Origin: JAFGRU01 sp016934985 | GTDB lineage: Bacteria; Desulfobacterota; Desulfuromonadia; Desulfuromonadales; JAAYDE01 | Reading direction: 5' to 3' | DNA: 64,000 nucleotides | NCBI GenBank assembly: GCA_963665045.2 | Contig: CAXXJQ010000003.1 | Span: 434,001-498,000, forward strand | In this document: piece by piece, positions 23,386 through 30,709 of the stretch | How positions within the stretch are numbered: position 1 is the first letter of the stretch | Layout: every line of letters begins with the position of its first letter | Made by a program: the position numbers and the translations under genes | Notes under the pieces: generated by a model | What the model saw: the letters and a program-made list of their open reading frames with translations, nothing else | What the model was told of the DNA's origin: nothing | Database searches by the model: none

Positions 23386-24443
23386 TAGCCCATCTCTTTC
23401 AGCAGGTTTATGGTTTCAGGAAGTATTTTATGGAGAGAAACCAGCTTTTCCGCTCCGCCTCTCTCGAAAGCAACTTTGGGCATTCCAAAGACGACACAAC
23501 TTTCTTCATCCTGGGCAATATTACGAGCCCCGGCTTGGCGCATTTTCAACATTCCATTGGCCCCGTCAGAGCCCATACCGGTCAACATGATGCCGATGGC
23601 ATTCGGGCCAACGTCTTTGGCAACCGACTCCATCATGACATCCACTGAAGGGCAGTGACCGCTGACTTTCGGACCTTCTTGGCAAAGAACCTGATATATT
23701 CCACCACTCCTGATGACCTTCAGATGTTTACCCCCGGGAGCAATTAGAACTCGGCCGGGTCTGACCCTGTCCCCGCTTTCAGCTTCTTTGACTTCCATGG
23801 CGCAAAGCTGATTGAGGCGTTCAGCAAACATTTTGGTGAAGCCGGCGGGCATGTGCTGGACAACGACCACTCCCGGCATGGTTGCCTGAAATTGAGTCAA
23901 AATAGCCTTGATGGCTTCAGTACCGCCGGTCGAAGCGCCTATAGCGATAACCTTATCCGTGGAGCCGACCAAAAGGGTTTTCTGCTCGACCGTGGTTGTG
24001 TTTTGTATTGTTTGGCGATCTTTTTTCCAGTGGGATACATTTGCACGGGAAGCGATTTTGATTTTTTCCCGCAACGATTTGATCATTACCTCCAGGCTTT
24101 GAGCCATGTTGGACGTCGGTTTGGTAACAAAATCAACGGCACCGGCATCCAAGGCATCCAAAGTGATCTGTCCGCCTCTTTGGGTCAGGGAACTGACCAT
24201 GACCACCGGCAGTGGATATTGGGGCATCAGCCGCCGCAGGAAATGAATTCCGTCCATTTTCGGCATTTCCACATCCAAGGTCAAAACCGTGGGTTTGAGC
24301 TGCACGATTTTATCGCGTGCCATATAGGGGTCGTGCGCGGTTCCGACAACCTCAATTTCCGGATCCATACTCAATCCCTTGACCAGGATTTGTCTTACCA
24401 GGGCAGAGTCGTCGATAATAAGGACACGAATTTTTTCTTGCAT
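23385..24443 (-). CDS. cheB: Chemotaxis protein-glutamate methylesterase CheB
   Basis: 352 residues. The N-terminal receiver has LIIDDSALVRQIL and phosphoacceptor D57 (LTLDVEMPKMDG). The C-terminal methylesterase has the catalytic triad in IGASTGGTEA (S171), VVQHMPAGFT (H197) and MLTGMGSDGANGM (D293). Phosphorylation by CheA relieves inhibition, and the enzyme removes methyl groups from receptor glutamates; it can also deamidate glutamine. It lies five bases after cheR and overlaps cheD. Confidence 0.95.
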   Translation of the reverse strand: MQEKIRVLIIDDSALVRQILVKGLSMDPEIEVVGTAHDPYMARDKIVQLKPTVLTLDVEMPKMDGIHFLRRLMPQYPLPVVMVSSLTQRGGQITLDALDAGAVDFVTKPTSNMAQSLEVMIKSLREKIKIASRANVSHWKKDRQTIQNTTTVEQKTLLVGSTDKVIAIGASTGGTEAIKAILTQFQATMPGVVVVQHMPAGFTKMFAERLNQLCAMEVKEAESGDRVRPGRVLIAPGGKHLKVIRSGGIYQVLCQEGPKVSGHCPSVDVMMESVAKDVGPNAIGIMLTGMGSDGANGMLKMRQAGARNIAQDEESCVVFGMPKVAFERGGAEKLVSLHKILPETINLLKEMG

Positions 24444-24448
24444 CGGAA

Positions 24449-25309
24449 TTAAATTACCTTTTTATAGAGAGCAGGTTGGATGTAAGTGTAAGCCTGTTGT
24501 TTCCTTCCTAAGGTTTCCGAATGACCAATGAACAGATAACCGTTCGGCTCAGTCAGATGATAAAAATGATTGACTACCTTTTTTCGGTCGATTTCGTCAA
24601 AATAGATCATGACGTTTCGACAAAATATAATGTGAAAAGGATTTTTAAATGGGTAGACACTGTTTATTAGATTGAATTTTCGAAATGTCACTTCTTTTCG
24701 AAGACGATCAATCATCTGATAATTACCATCGCTTAATTTTGAAGTGTATTTATTGCGCAGACGGGTTGGCAGGGACTGGATTTTTTCCTCACTGTAAATC
24801 CCTGGGAGGGCGATATCCAGGACACGCTGCGATATATCGGTGGCAAGAATCCCAGCGTTCCAATTAGGGTAATCAGAGCCGAAAAACTCATCCATGAGCA
24901 TCAACAGCATATAGGCTTCCTCGCCGGTGGAGCATCCTGCGCACCAGATGCGTAAATCCTTTTTCCCTTTTTTCTTTAAGGCGTTGACTACCTCCGGCAG
25001 AGCAACTTGCGAAAAAAACTCGAAATGATCTTTTTCCCGGTTAAAAAAAGTGTGATTGGTAGAAATCCGGTTGATCAGTTCCTGGATTTGAGCATGATCA
25101 TTGTTTTTGACCAGGTATTCATAATAATTCTGGAAGGACCCAAAGCCGGACTCACGAATTATTTTTTGAAGCCTTGAAACCAGCAGGGAACGTTTTTTAT
25201 CAGTGAGATTGATGCCGAATTTCTGATGTATATAACTGCGGAAAAGATCAAACTCGTCCCCTGTTATCTCCATCAAATAATTTTTAGGCATATTATTTTC
25301 GATTGTCAA
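24449..25309 (-). CDS. cheR: Chemotaxis protein methyltransferase CheR
   Basis: 286 residues. The N-terminal helical subdomain (DEFDLFRSYIHQKFGINLTD) precedes the SAM domain: DLRIWCAGCSTGEEAYML (motif I), ILATDISQRVLDIA and FHIIFCRNVMIYFDE. It methylates receptor glutamates using S-adenosylmethionine. The start is TTG at 25309, supported by a GGGAGG ribosome site nine bases upstream; the first ATG (25291) lacks one. A 133-base gap with a strong hairpin separates it from mcp, so its expression may be partly uncoupled from the first three genes of the operon. Confidence 0.93.
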   Translation of the reverse strand: MTIENNMPKNYLMEITGDEFDLFRSYIHQKFGINLTDKKRSLLVSRLQKIIRESGFGSFQNYYEYLVKNNDHAQIQELINRISTNHTFFNREKDHFEFFSQVALPEVVNALKKKGKKDLRIWCAGCSTGEEAYMLLMLMDEFFGSDYPNWNAGILATDISQRVLDIALPGIYSEEKIQSLPTRLRNKYTSKLSDGNYQMIDRLRKEVTFRKFNLINSVYPFKNPFHIIFCRNVMIYFDEIDRKKVVNHFYHLTEPNGYLFIGHSETLGRKQQAYTYIQPALYKKVI

Positions 25310-25386
25310 ATGAACGGCCCTCCCAGGTTCAAATTTAAAAGTTTTTTTCTTCGAGTATGCTGTTAAACAAAGTCGTTAGTTGGGAA

Positions 25387-25412
25387 GGGGATATCTGGTT
25401 CCAGATATCCCC
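25387..25412. other. Perfect 12-pair hairpin between mcp and cheR
   Basis: GGGGATATCTGG (25387-25398) and CCAGATATCCCC (25401-25412) with two bases between. The T-run (25414-25418) follows on the + strand, so as an intrinsic terminator it points the wrong way for this operon. It could instead stabilise the 3' end of an mcp transcript after processing. Confidence 0.6.
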
Positions 25413-25442
25413 CTTTTTCATTGTTAAGACATTTATCCGGGA

Positions 25443-27248
25443 TCAGTATTTTCCAAACTCATTGTCATCCAGTGCGATGACATCCTGGGGTTCTTCTGAC
25501 TGCCGTTGCCGTTTCGGCTCCTGGGCAGGCTTTTCGTTGACCGCCATGTCGAACTGGTGTAGTTCAGACCGATGCTTGAGCTGGAACTGGGTCAGCAGTT
25601 TGTTCAACTGCTGAGCCTGGCTGGCCAACTCCTCGGAGGCTGCGGCGCTCTCTTCGGCGTTAGCGGTGTTCTGCTGGGTTACGCTTTCAATCTGGTTCAG
25701 ACCCTGGTTGATCTGGCCGATACCCTGCGACTGCTCGTTGGAGGCTGCGGCAATCTCCGCCACCAGGTCCGTGGTCTTGGTAATGCCGGTCACGATCTCA
25801 GACAGAGCTTCGGCGGTGCGCTGGGCGATGCCCACGCCATTCTCAGCCTTGGCCACCGAACCTTCGATCAGGTCCGCCGTTTCCCGTGCCGCCTGGGCAC
25901 TGCGGGCTGCCAGATTTCTTACCTCTTCGGCCACAACCGCGAAGCCCTTGCCGTGCTGACCGGCTCTTGCCGCTTCCACTGCGGCGTTCAATGCCAGCAG
26001 GTTGGTCTGGAAGGCGATCTCGTCGATGACCTTGATGATCTTGGAGATGTTCTGGCCTGAGACATTGATCTCGTCCATGGCGGTCATCATTTCCTTCATC
26101 TGCTCGTTGCCTTTTTGAGCGGCGTCGCGGGCCTGCGCCGAAAGCTGGTTGGCCTGGGTGGCGTTCTCGGCGTTCTGCTTGGTCTGGGAGCTCATCTCGG
26201 TCATGGAGCTGGTGATCTCTTCGAGAGAACTGGCCTGTTCCGTAGCACCCTGGGAGAGGGACTGGCTGGAGTCGGAGACCTGGGTCGAACCGGAAGCGAT
26301 CTGGTCGCCGGCGGTCTGAACCTGGCCGAGGACGCTGTTGAGTTTTTCGACCATGGTTTTCAGGGCGTGGCCGAGCTGGTCTTTTTCCGAAGCGACGGGC
26401 ACGTCGACGTTGAGGTTGCCCTTGGCGATTTCATCCGCCACGTCAGCGGACTTGTTGAGGCCTGCGGCCATGTTATCGAGGGCCTGGCCGAGCTGGCCGA
26501 TTTCGTCTTTCTGGTCGAGGTTGAGGCGGACGCTGGCATCCCCTTTGGCGATCTCTTCAGCCAGATGCAGGGCCTTGCGGACCGGGCCGGTGATGCCGCG
26601 GGTCAGGAAGAAGCCGAGGGCGATGGCGAGGATGAAAGCCCCGGCTACCATGGTTGTGATGGTTTTAACAACACTGCTGTGGATCTCTGCTGCACGTACT
26701 TCGAGATCGGCAATGAGCTTGTCGTTGATGCCCTGGACGGCGTCCATATTGCCGCGCATGGTTTCAAAGGTTGCGGCTGCGGGTCCGAGGGTCAGATCGA
26801 GCGCTTCGACGCGGCCGGAGCGGGTGTCTTCCTTGCGGGCTTCGATTACGCGGCTGGAGAGTTTCTGCCATGCCGCCCAGTCAGCCTGGAATTTCTGGTT
26901 GATGTTTTTTGCCTCAGCTGAAGTGAACATGGCGGCGGCCTTGTCCCAGCGCTCCTTGGCCTGGGCCACGTTCTCTTCATAGTCCTTGACCAGCTGCTGA
27001 AACTGGTCCGATTTGGCGTCGGAGAAGACCACGGAACGTTCCGCTACCAGGGCCTGCTGCAGGTCGCGGTCGGCGGAAACAACCAGGTTGGTGATGGGAA
27101 GACGGGTCTGAATGACCTTATCCAGTTCGTTGTTGATGGTTTTGACGCTGTTATAGCCGGTGTAGCCGAGGGCGCCCATCATGGCCACGAGGACGGCAAA
27201 GCCGAGGGTGAGTTTGATACCGATTTTGAGATTTTTGAACCAGTTCAT
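25443..27248 (-). CDS. Methyl-accepting chemotaxis protein
   Basis: 601 residues from ATG 27248, which has GGAGGA four bases upstream (the in-frame ATG 27260 lies at the ribosome site itself). The order is a membrane helix (about 7-28), a four-helix-bundle type periplasmic domain of about 160 residues, a second helix (about 187-210), HAMP, a second HAMP-like unit (VADEIAKGNLNVDVPV) and a signalling domain with the hairpin tip DEIAFQTNLLALNAAVEAARAG. No C-terminal CheR/CheB docking pentapeptide is present. Codon and base composition are more GC-rich than in cheR or cheB, and several heptads look very regular, which suggests a gene of a large paralogous family. Confidence 0.95.
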   Translation of the reverse strand: MNWFKNLKIGIKLTLGFAVLVAMMGALGYTGYNSVKTINNELDKVIQTRLPITNLVVSADRDLQQALVAERSVVFSDAKSDQFQQLVKDYEENVAQAKERWDKAAAMFTSAEAKNINQKFQADWAAWQKLSSRVIEARKEDTRSGRVEALDLTLGPAAATFETMRGNMDAVQGINDKLIADLEVRAAEIHSSVVKTITTMVAGAFILAIALGFFLTRGITGPVRKALHLAEEIAKGDASVRLNLDQKDEIGQLGQALDNMAAGLNKSADVADEIAKGNLNVDVPVASEKDQLGHALKTMVEKLNSVLGQVQTAGDQIASGSTQVSDSSQSLSQGATEQASSLEEITSSMTEMSSQTKQNAENATQANQLSAQARDAAQKGNEQMKEMMTAMDEINVSGQNISKIIKVIDEIAFQTNLLALNAAVEAARAGQHGKGFAVVAEEVRNLAARSAQAARETADLIEGSVAKAENGVGIAQRTAEALSEIVTGITKTTDLVAEIAAASNEQSQGIGQINQGLNQIESVTQQNTANAEESAAASEELASQAQQLNKLLTQFQLKHRSELHQFDMAVNEKPAQEPKRQRQSEEPQDVIALDDNEFGKY

Positions 27249-27286
27249 GAAATCCTCCATAAAAATTTTGCGGTTTTTTTTGTCTC

Positions 27287-27799
27287 TTAGTCCATAAGGG
27301 ATATCTGATCGATTTCCTGTTCGTATAAAAGGTGTTTGACGTCGAGGAGGATTTTTACCTCATCGCCCATTTTACCGATGCCTTGAATATACGAGCAGGT
27401 GTCATGGCCGGCGCGGGGGGGCGGCTCGATCTGATCGTCGGCAATCGAAGCTACTTCATTGACCTTGTCGACAACCAGGCCGACGGATTTCTCTTCGACA
27501 TTGACGACGACGATACAGGTGCGTTCGTCGTAAGCCCTTTCCGGCAGGGAGAAACGGGCACGGACATCCATGACCGGAATGACCTTGCCGCGCAGGTTGA
27601 TGACGCCCTTGACAAAGCCGGGCAGGTCGGGAACTTCGGTGATTTTCTGGATGCCGATGATTTCCGTAACATAGCGGATCTCGAGGCCGTAATCCTCTTC
27701 CGCCAGACGGAAGGTGAGGAAACGCCCTTTCAGGGTATCCTCTTCGATTCCGAAGTCGTCATTTTCTTCGACGGCTTTTCTTGCCGTGTTCTCTTCCAT
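27287..27799 (-). CDS. cheW: Chemotaxis coupling protein CheW
   Basis: 170 residues, a single CheW domain with an acidic N-terminal extension of about 25 residues. Landmarks are FLTFRLAEEDYGLEIRYVTE, PGFVKGVINLRGKVIPVMDV and VNVEEKSVGLVVDKVNEVAS. It couples the chemoreceptor to CheA. It has a strong GGAGG ribosome site and sits between cheA and mcp. Like mcp it is more GC-rich than the surrounding genes. Confidence 0.95.
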   Translation of the reverse strand: MEENTARKAVEENDDFGIEEDTLKGRFLTFRLAEEDYGLEIRYVTEIIGIQKITEVPDLPGFVKGVINLRGKVIPVMDVRARFSLPERAYDERTCIVVVNVEEKSVGLVVDKVNEVASIADDQIEPPPRAGHDTCSYIQGIGKMGDEVKILLDVKHLLYEQEIDQISLMD

Positions 27800-27867
27800 T
27801 GCGAATGCCTCCTTTTTTCTATTTTTTCTCGCCTAAATATCCTGAATGGATGTCTCTTTTCTTTTCA

Positions 27868-30366
27868 TCAGGCATTTGCTGCCTGTAATTGTTCACCGTA
27901 TTCCATCTCAATAAGAGATCCGATATCGAGAATAAGACAGACATCTCCGTTGCCTAGAATCGTACAGCCCGAAATTCCCCTGACATTGCCGATATAATCA
28001 GACAATCCCTTGATGACCGTCTGCTGTTGACCAAGAATTTCATCCACCTGGAGACAGAAGCTTGTACCCTGGTCTTCCATGACAACCAAAACGCTTTCTT
28101 CGATGTTTTCACAGTCGGTCGGTTTTTGAAGGACATCGGCAAGGCGATGGATGGGGAAGAATTTTTCCCGAATCTTCGCCAGTTGCTGGCCGTTGGGTGT
28201 AACGGTGATGTCCTTAGCGGAAGGACGGATGATTTCCCGGATGGAAATAAGCGGTGCGATACATTTGGTTTTCCCGACTCGTACCAACATGCCGTCGATA
28301 ATTGCCAGCGTGAGAGGGATACGGAGTTTCAACTGGGTGCCTTTGCCCGGTTGGCTTTGGACCTCTATTTTTCCTTTGATTTTTTCCAGGTTCTGCTTTA
28401 CAACGTCCATACCCACGCCACGGCCTGAAACATCGGTGATTTTGTCGGCAGTAGAAAAACCGGCATGGAAAATGAGGCCAAAAATGGCTTTGTCCGACAT
28501 ATCCGAGCCATCGCCTTGGATGAGGCCCTTGCTTCTAGCCTTTTCAATAATTTTTTCTTTGTTCAGGCCCCGCCCATCATCTTCGACGGTAATCCAGACT
28601 TCCCCTTCTTCGTGACGAGCTGAAAGCTTAACCGTTCCTTTTTCCGATTTTCCGTTCTGGATTCTTTCCGCTGGAGTTTCCAATCCGTGGTCGAGAGAAT
28701 TGCGAAGCAGATGAACCAAGGGGTCGGTAATGGTTTCCACAACAGTTTTATCCACTTCGGTTTCTTCGCCGAGCAGTTTCAAGTCGACCTTTTTCCCGGA
28801 TTTGACCGAAAGGTCATGGACCAGGCGGATCATGCGTTTGAAAAGCCCTGAGACCGGAATCATGCGAATGGTCATGGCCATTTCCTGAAGCTCCCGGATC
28901 AGTTTTCCCATTTGTTGCGCGGCTTTATTGAAGTTTTCCAGCTCGAGGTCCTGCAGGTCTGGATTGTTGACCAGCATGTTTTCGGCAATGACCATTTCGC
29001 CAATGACATTAATCAAATCGTCCAGTTTGCCAAGATCTACGCGAATATCCTGACGTTTGGCTGTGCCAGAGGCGGGTTTGGCTTTTTCAGTGGTTTTTGC
29101 AACTGGGGGAGCGTTGTATTTTTTCTGGGTTTGTTCGCTCAGAGCTTCTTCTACCTGGTCCTGGGTTACTTTGCCCATTTCGACAAGGTAATCCCCAACA
29201 GGGCGTTTTTTCTTTGCGAGAACCTCATCGATGACCTCTTTTTCAACGAGGCCTTTTTCCACCATGATTTCCCCAAAGCGGGGAACTGCCAGGTTTTTGA
29301 TGTCCTGAATGTGTTGATCGAGATCCTCTATTTCGCCTCGGCCACCATTACTGATGTCTGTCAAAGAACTTTTTATGACATCGAGATAGCTAAGGAGGAA
29401 TTCACCAGGATTTTCTGCAGTTAGTTGAACACCGTCCCTAACCGCGTCAAGCAGGGTTTCCATATTGTGAGTGAGATTTTCAGGATCACTGAAACCGAAG
29501 AAACCGCAATTGCCCTTAAAGCTGTGAACATTGCGGAAGATATCCGAGACTGGTTCAAGGTTTTCCGGATTTTCGGACCAACTTAAAAGACCACCTTCAA
29601 TGGTTTGAAGCAGTTCGTCTGATTCCTGGACGAAATTATTGACCATCTCGGGGGTGATGAGGTTGGCCAGATTATCCAGGTCCATTTTCTTTTCTGCGGT
29701 TTTTTGATCTGCTCCCGGCGCGGATTGTTCTGTTGGTGCTGCTTCGACATTATCCTGGCCGATGGCTTCGGCGGCTTTTTCGGCAGCGGCGACGGCATCT
29801 TCAAGAAGTTTTTTCATCTCTTCAGCCTGGTCTCCCATGCCGGTGTCGTCTCCTTGAGTCTCCAATTGGTCGAGAGCTTCCTTTGCAAAGTCGCAGGATT
29901 GACAGAGCAGATCGACGTGATCATTCTGCATTTTTATTTTGCCGGCGCGAATTCGGTCGAGGAGATTCTCTGCGGCATGGGCAACCCCTGAAATATTATT
30001 GAGTTCCAGAAATCCGGCACTTCCTTTCATGGAGTGGAAGAGGCGGAAAATGGCATTCATAGTTTCGCCGTTGCCATTGGTTTGTTCATAAACCGGACAC
30101 TGTTTGCAGCCTTCCTCCGAATCGGAAAAGACACAGGTTTGGTCCCCATTTCCAATGTAACCCCTGTGCAACCAACAGGGAAAATCAACCTGTTGACTAT
30201 GGCGGCTACAGTCGTTTTTTTCACAGTTGAGCGTCTCCCAACAGTTTACGGCATGACAGCTTTGCCCCAATTCAATAATGGTCGGCTCAAGCTGATCAAT
30301 CATGTCACGACTTTCCTGGATAAAATCGACAATGATTTCGTCTAGTTCATTGAAACTGTCACTCAT
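27868..30366 (-). CDS. cheA: Chemotaxis histidine kinase CheA with two Hpt domains and a Cys-rich insert
   Basis: 832 residues from ATG 30366 (GGGAG ribosome site); the upstream TTG at 30384 is less likely. Hpt1 (about 8-180) has its phospho-His in FHSMKGSAGFLE (H111), but between its first helix and that helix lies an insert (37-90) with eight cysteines, including two CW pairs. Hpt2 (about 235-340) has NVHSFKGNCGFFG (H281). Next comes a tandem segment RFGEIMVEKGLVEKE...VGDYLVEMGKVTQDQ (361-412) that resembles MshEN/GspE N-terminal repeats, where a P2 domain would be expected. Then P3, the ATPase (N box HLLRNSLDHGLE, G1 DDGRG, G2 GRGVGMD) and the CheW-like P5. It phosphorylates CheY and CheB. 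Confidence 0.95.
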   Translation of the reverse strand: MSDSFNELDEIIVDFIQESRDMIDQLEPTIIELGQSCHAVNCWETLNCEKNDCSRHSQQVDFPCWLHRGYIGNGDQTCVFSDSEEGCKQCPVYEQTNGNGETMNAIFRLFHSMKGSAGFLELNNISGVAHAAENLLDRIRAGKIKMQNDHVDLLCQSCDFAKEALDQLETQGDDTGMGDQAEEMKKLLEDAVAAAEKAAEAIGQDNVEAAPTEQSAPGADQKTAEKKMDLDNLANLITPEMVNNFVQESDELLQTIEGGLLSWSENPENLEPVSDIFRNVHSFKGNCGFFGFSDPENLTHNMETLLDAVRDGVQLTAENPGEFLLSYLDVIKSSLTDISNGGRGEIEDLDQHIQDIKNLAVPRFGEIMVEKGLVEKEVIDEVLAKKKRPVGDYLVEMGKVTQDQVEEALSEQTQKKYNAPPVAKTTEKAKPASGTAKRQDIRVDLGKLDDLINVIGEMVIAENMLVNNPDLQDLELENFNKAAQQMGKLIRELQEMAMTIRMIPVSGLFKRMIRLVHDLSVKSGKKVDLKLLGEETEVDKTVVETITDPLVHLLRNSLDHGLETPAERIQNGKSEKGTVKLSARHEEGEVWITVEDDGRGLNKEKIIEKARSKGLIQGDGSDMSDKAIFGLIFHAGFSTADKITDVSGRGVGMDVVKQNLEKIKGKIEVQSQPGKGTQLKLRIPLTLAIIDGMLVRVGKTKCIAPLISIREIIRPSAKDITVTPNGQQLAKIREKFFPIHRLADVLQKPTDCENIEESVLVVMEDQGTSFCLQVDEILGQQQTVIKGLSDYIGNVRGISGCTILGNGDVCLILDIGSLIEMEYGEQLQAANA

Positions 30367-30425
30367 TGGAAATCTCCCGCGCAAAATTTAATGTGGCGAT
30401 TCTTTTTAATGCCGACCCCTCCCAC

Positions 30426-30441
30426 AGCAAAATTCAAGCCA
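30426..30441 (-). promoter_or_regulatory. Candidate sigma-54 promoter of the cheA operon
   Basis: Read on the - strand: TGGCTTGAATTTTGCT, with GG and GC exactly ten bases apart (consensus TGGCAC-N5-TTGC). The -12 element lies about 60 bases before the cheA ATG. Confidence 0.65.
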
Positions 30442-30651
30442 TGAACTTTTTTTAAAATGTTTATAATTTTTAATGCTTAAGCCCTCTTGGAAATCAGGCT
30501 GTATAGTCCTTTCTTTTTAGAGAATAAAGACAAAGAGCATTACCCCTGGGAGTGATTTTACTTGCACTTTTTTGCCAAAATATTGACTCGCTTCTGAATG
30601 GGTTTTTTTTAACAATGGCCCACAGCGAGTGATCATCCCATAAACTGGGCG

Positions 30652-30667
30652 TGGCACATATTTAGCA
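30652..30667 (+). promoter_or_regulatory. Candidate sigma-54 promoter of the flagellar operon
   Basis: TGGCACATATTTAGCA: the -24 element is perfect, GG and GC are ten bases apart, and the -12 element has one mismatch (TAGC for TTGC). It lies 43 bases before the start of the LysM/TPR gene. Confidence 0.7.
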
Positions 30668-30709
30668 AAGTTCCTCATGACACTCAGTTTTTGAAAGGAT
30701 TCCGTCCAG

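Larger units (their letters stand above)
30367..30709. other. Divergent control region of the chemotaxis and flagellar operons
   Basis: 343 bases between the cheA start (- strand) and the LysM/TPR gene (+ strand). It contains two back-to-back sigma-54 promoter candidates (listed separately), separated by 210 bases that include AT-rich stretches (TTTATAATTTTTAATGC) suitable for bending or activator binding. No convincing open frame is present. Confidence 0.65.

Noticed and set aside
25387..25418. Intrinsic terminator for mcp
   Set aside because: The T-run is on the + strand side, whereas mcp is read leftwards; after the hairpin the - strand reads TTCCCAAC.
26115..26982. Long + strand frames over the mcp gene
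   Set aside because: GC-rich, regular coiled-coil coding sequence produces long antisense frames; Gly/Leu/Val-rich products have no family features.
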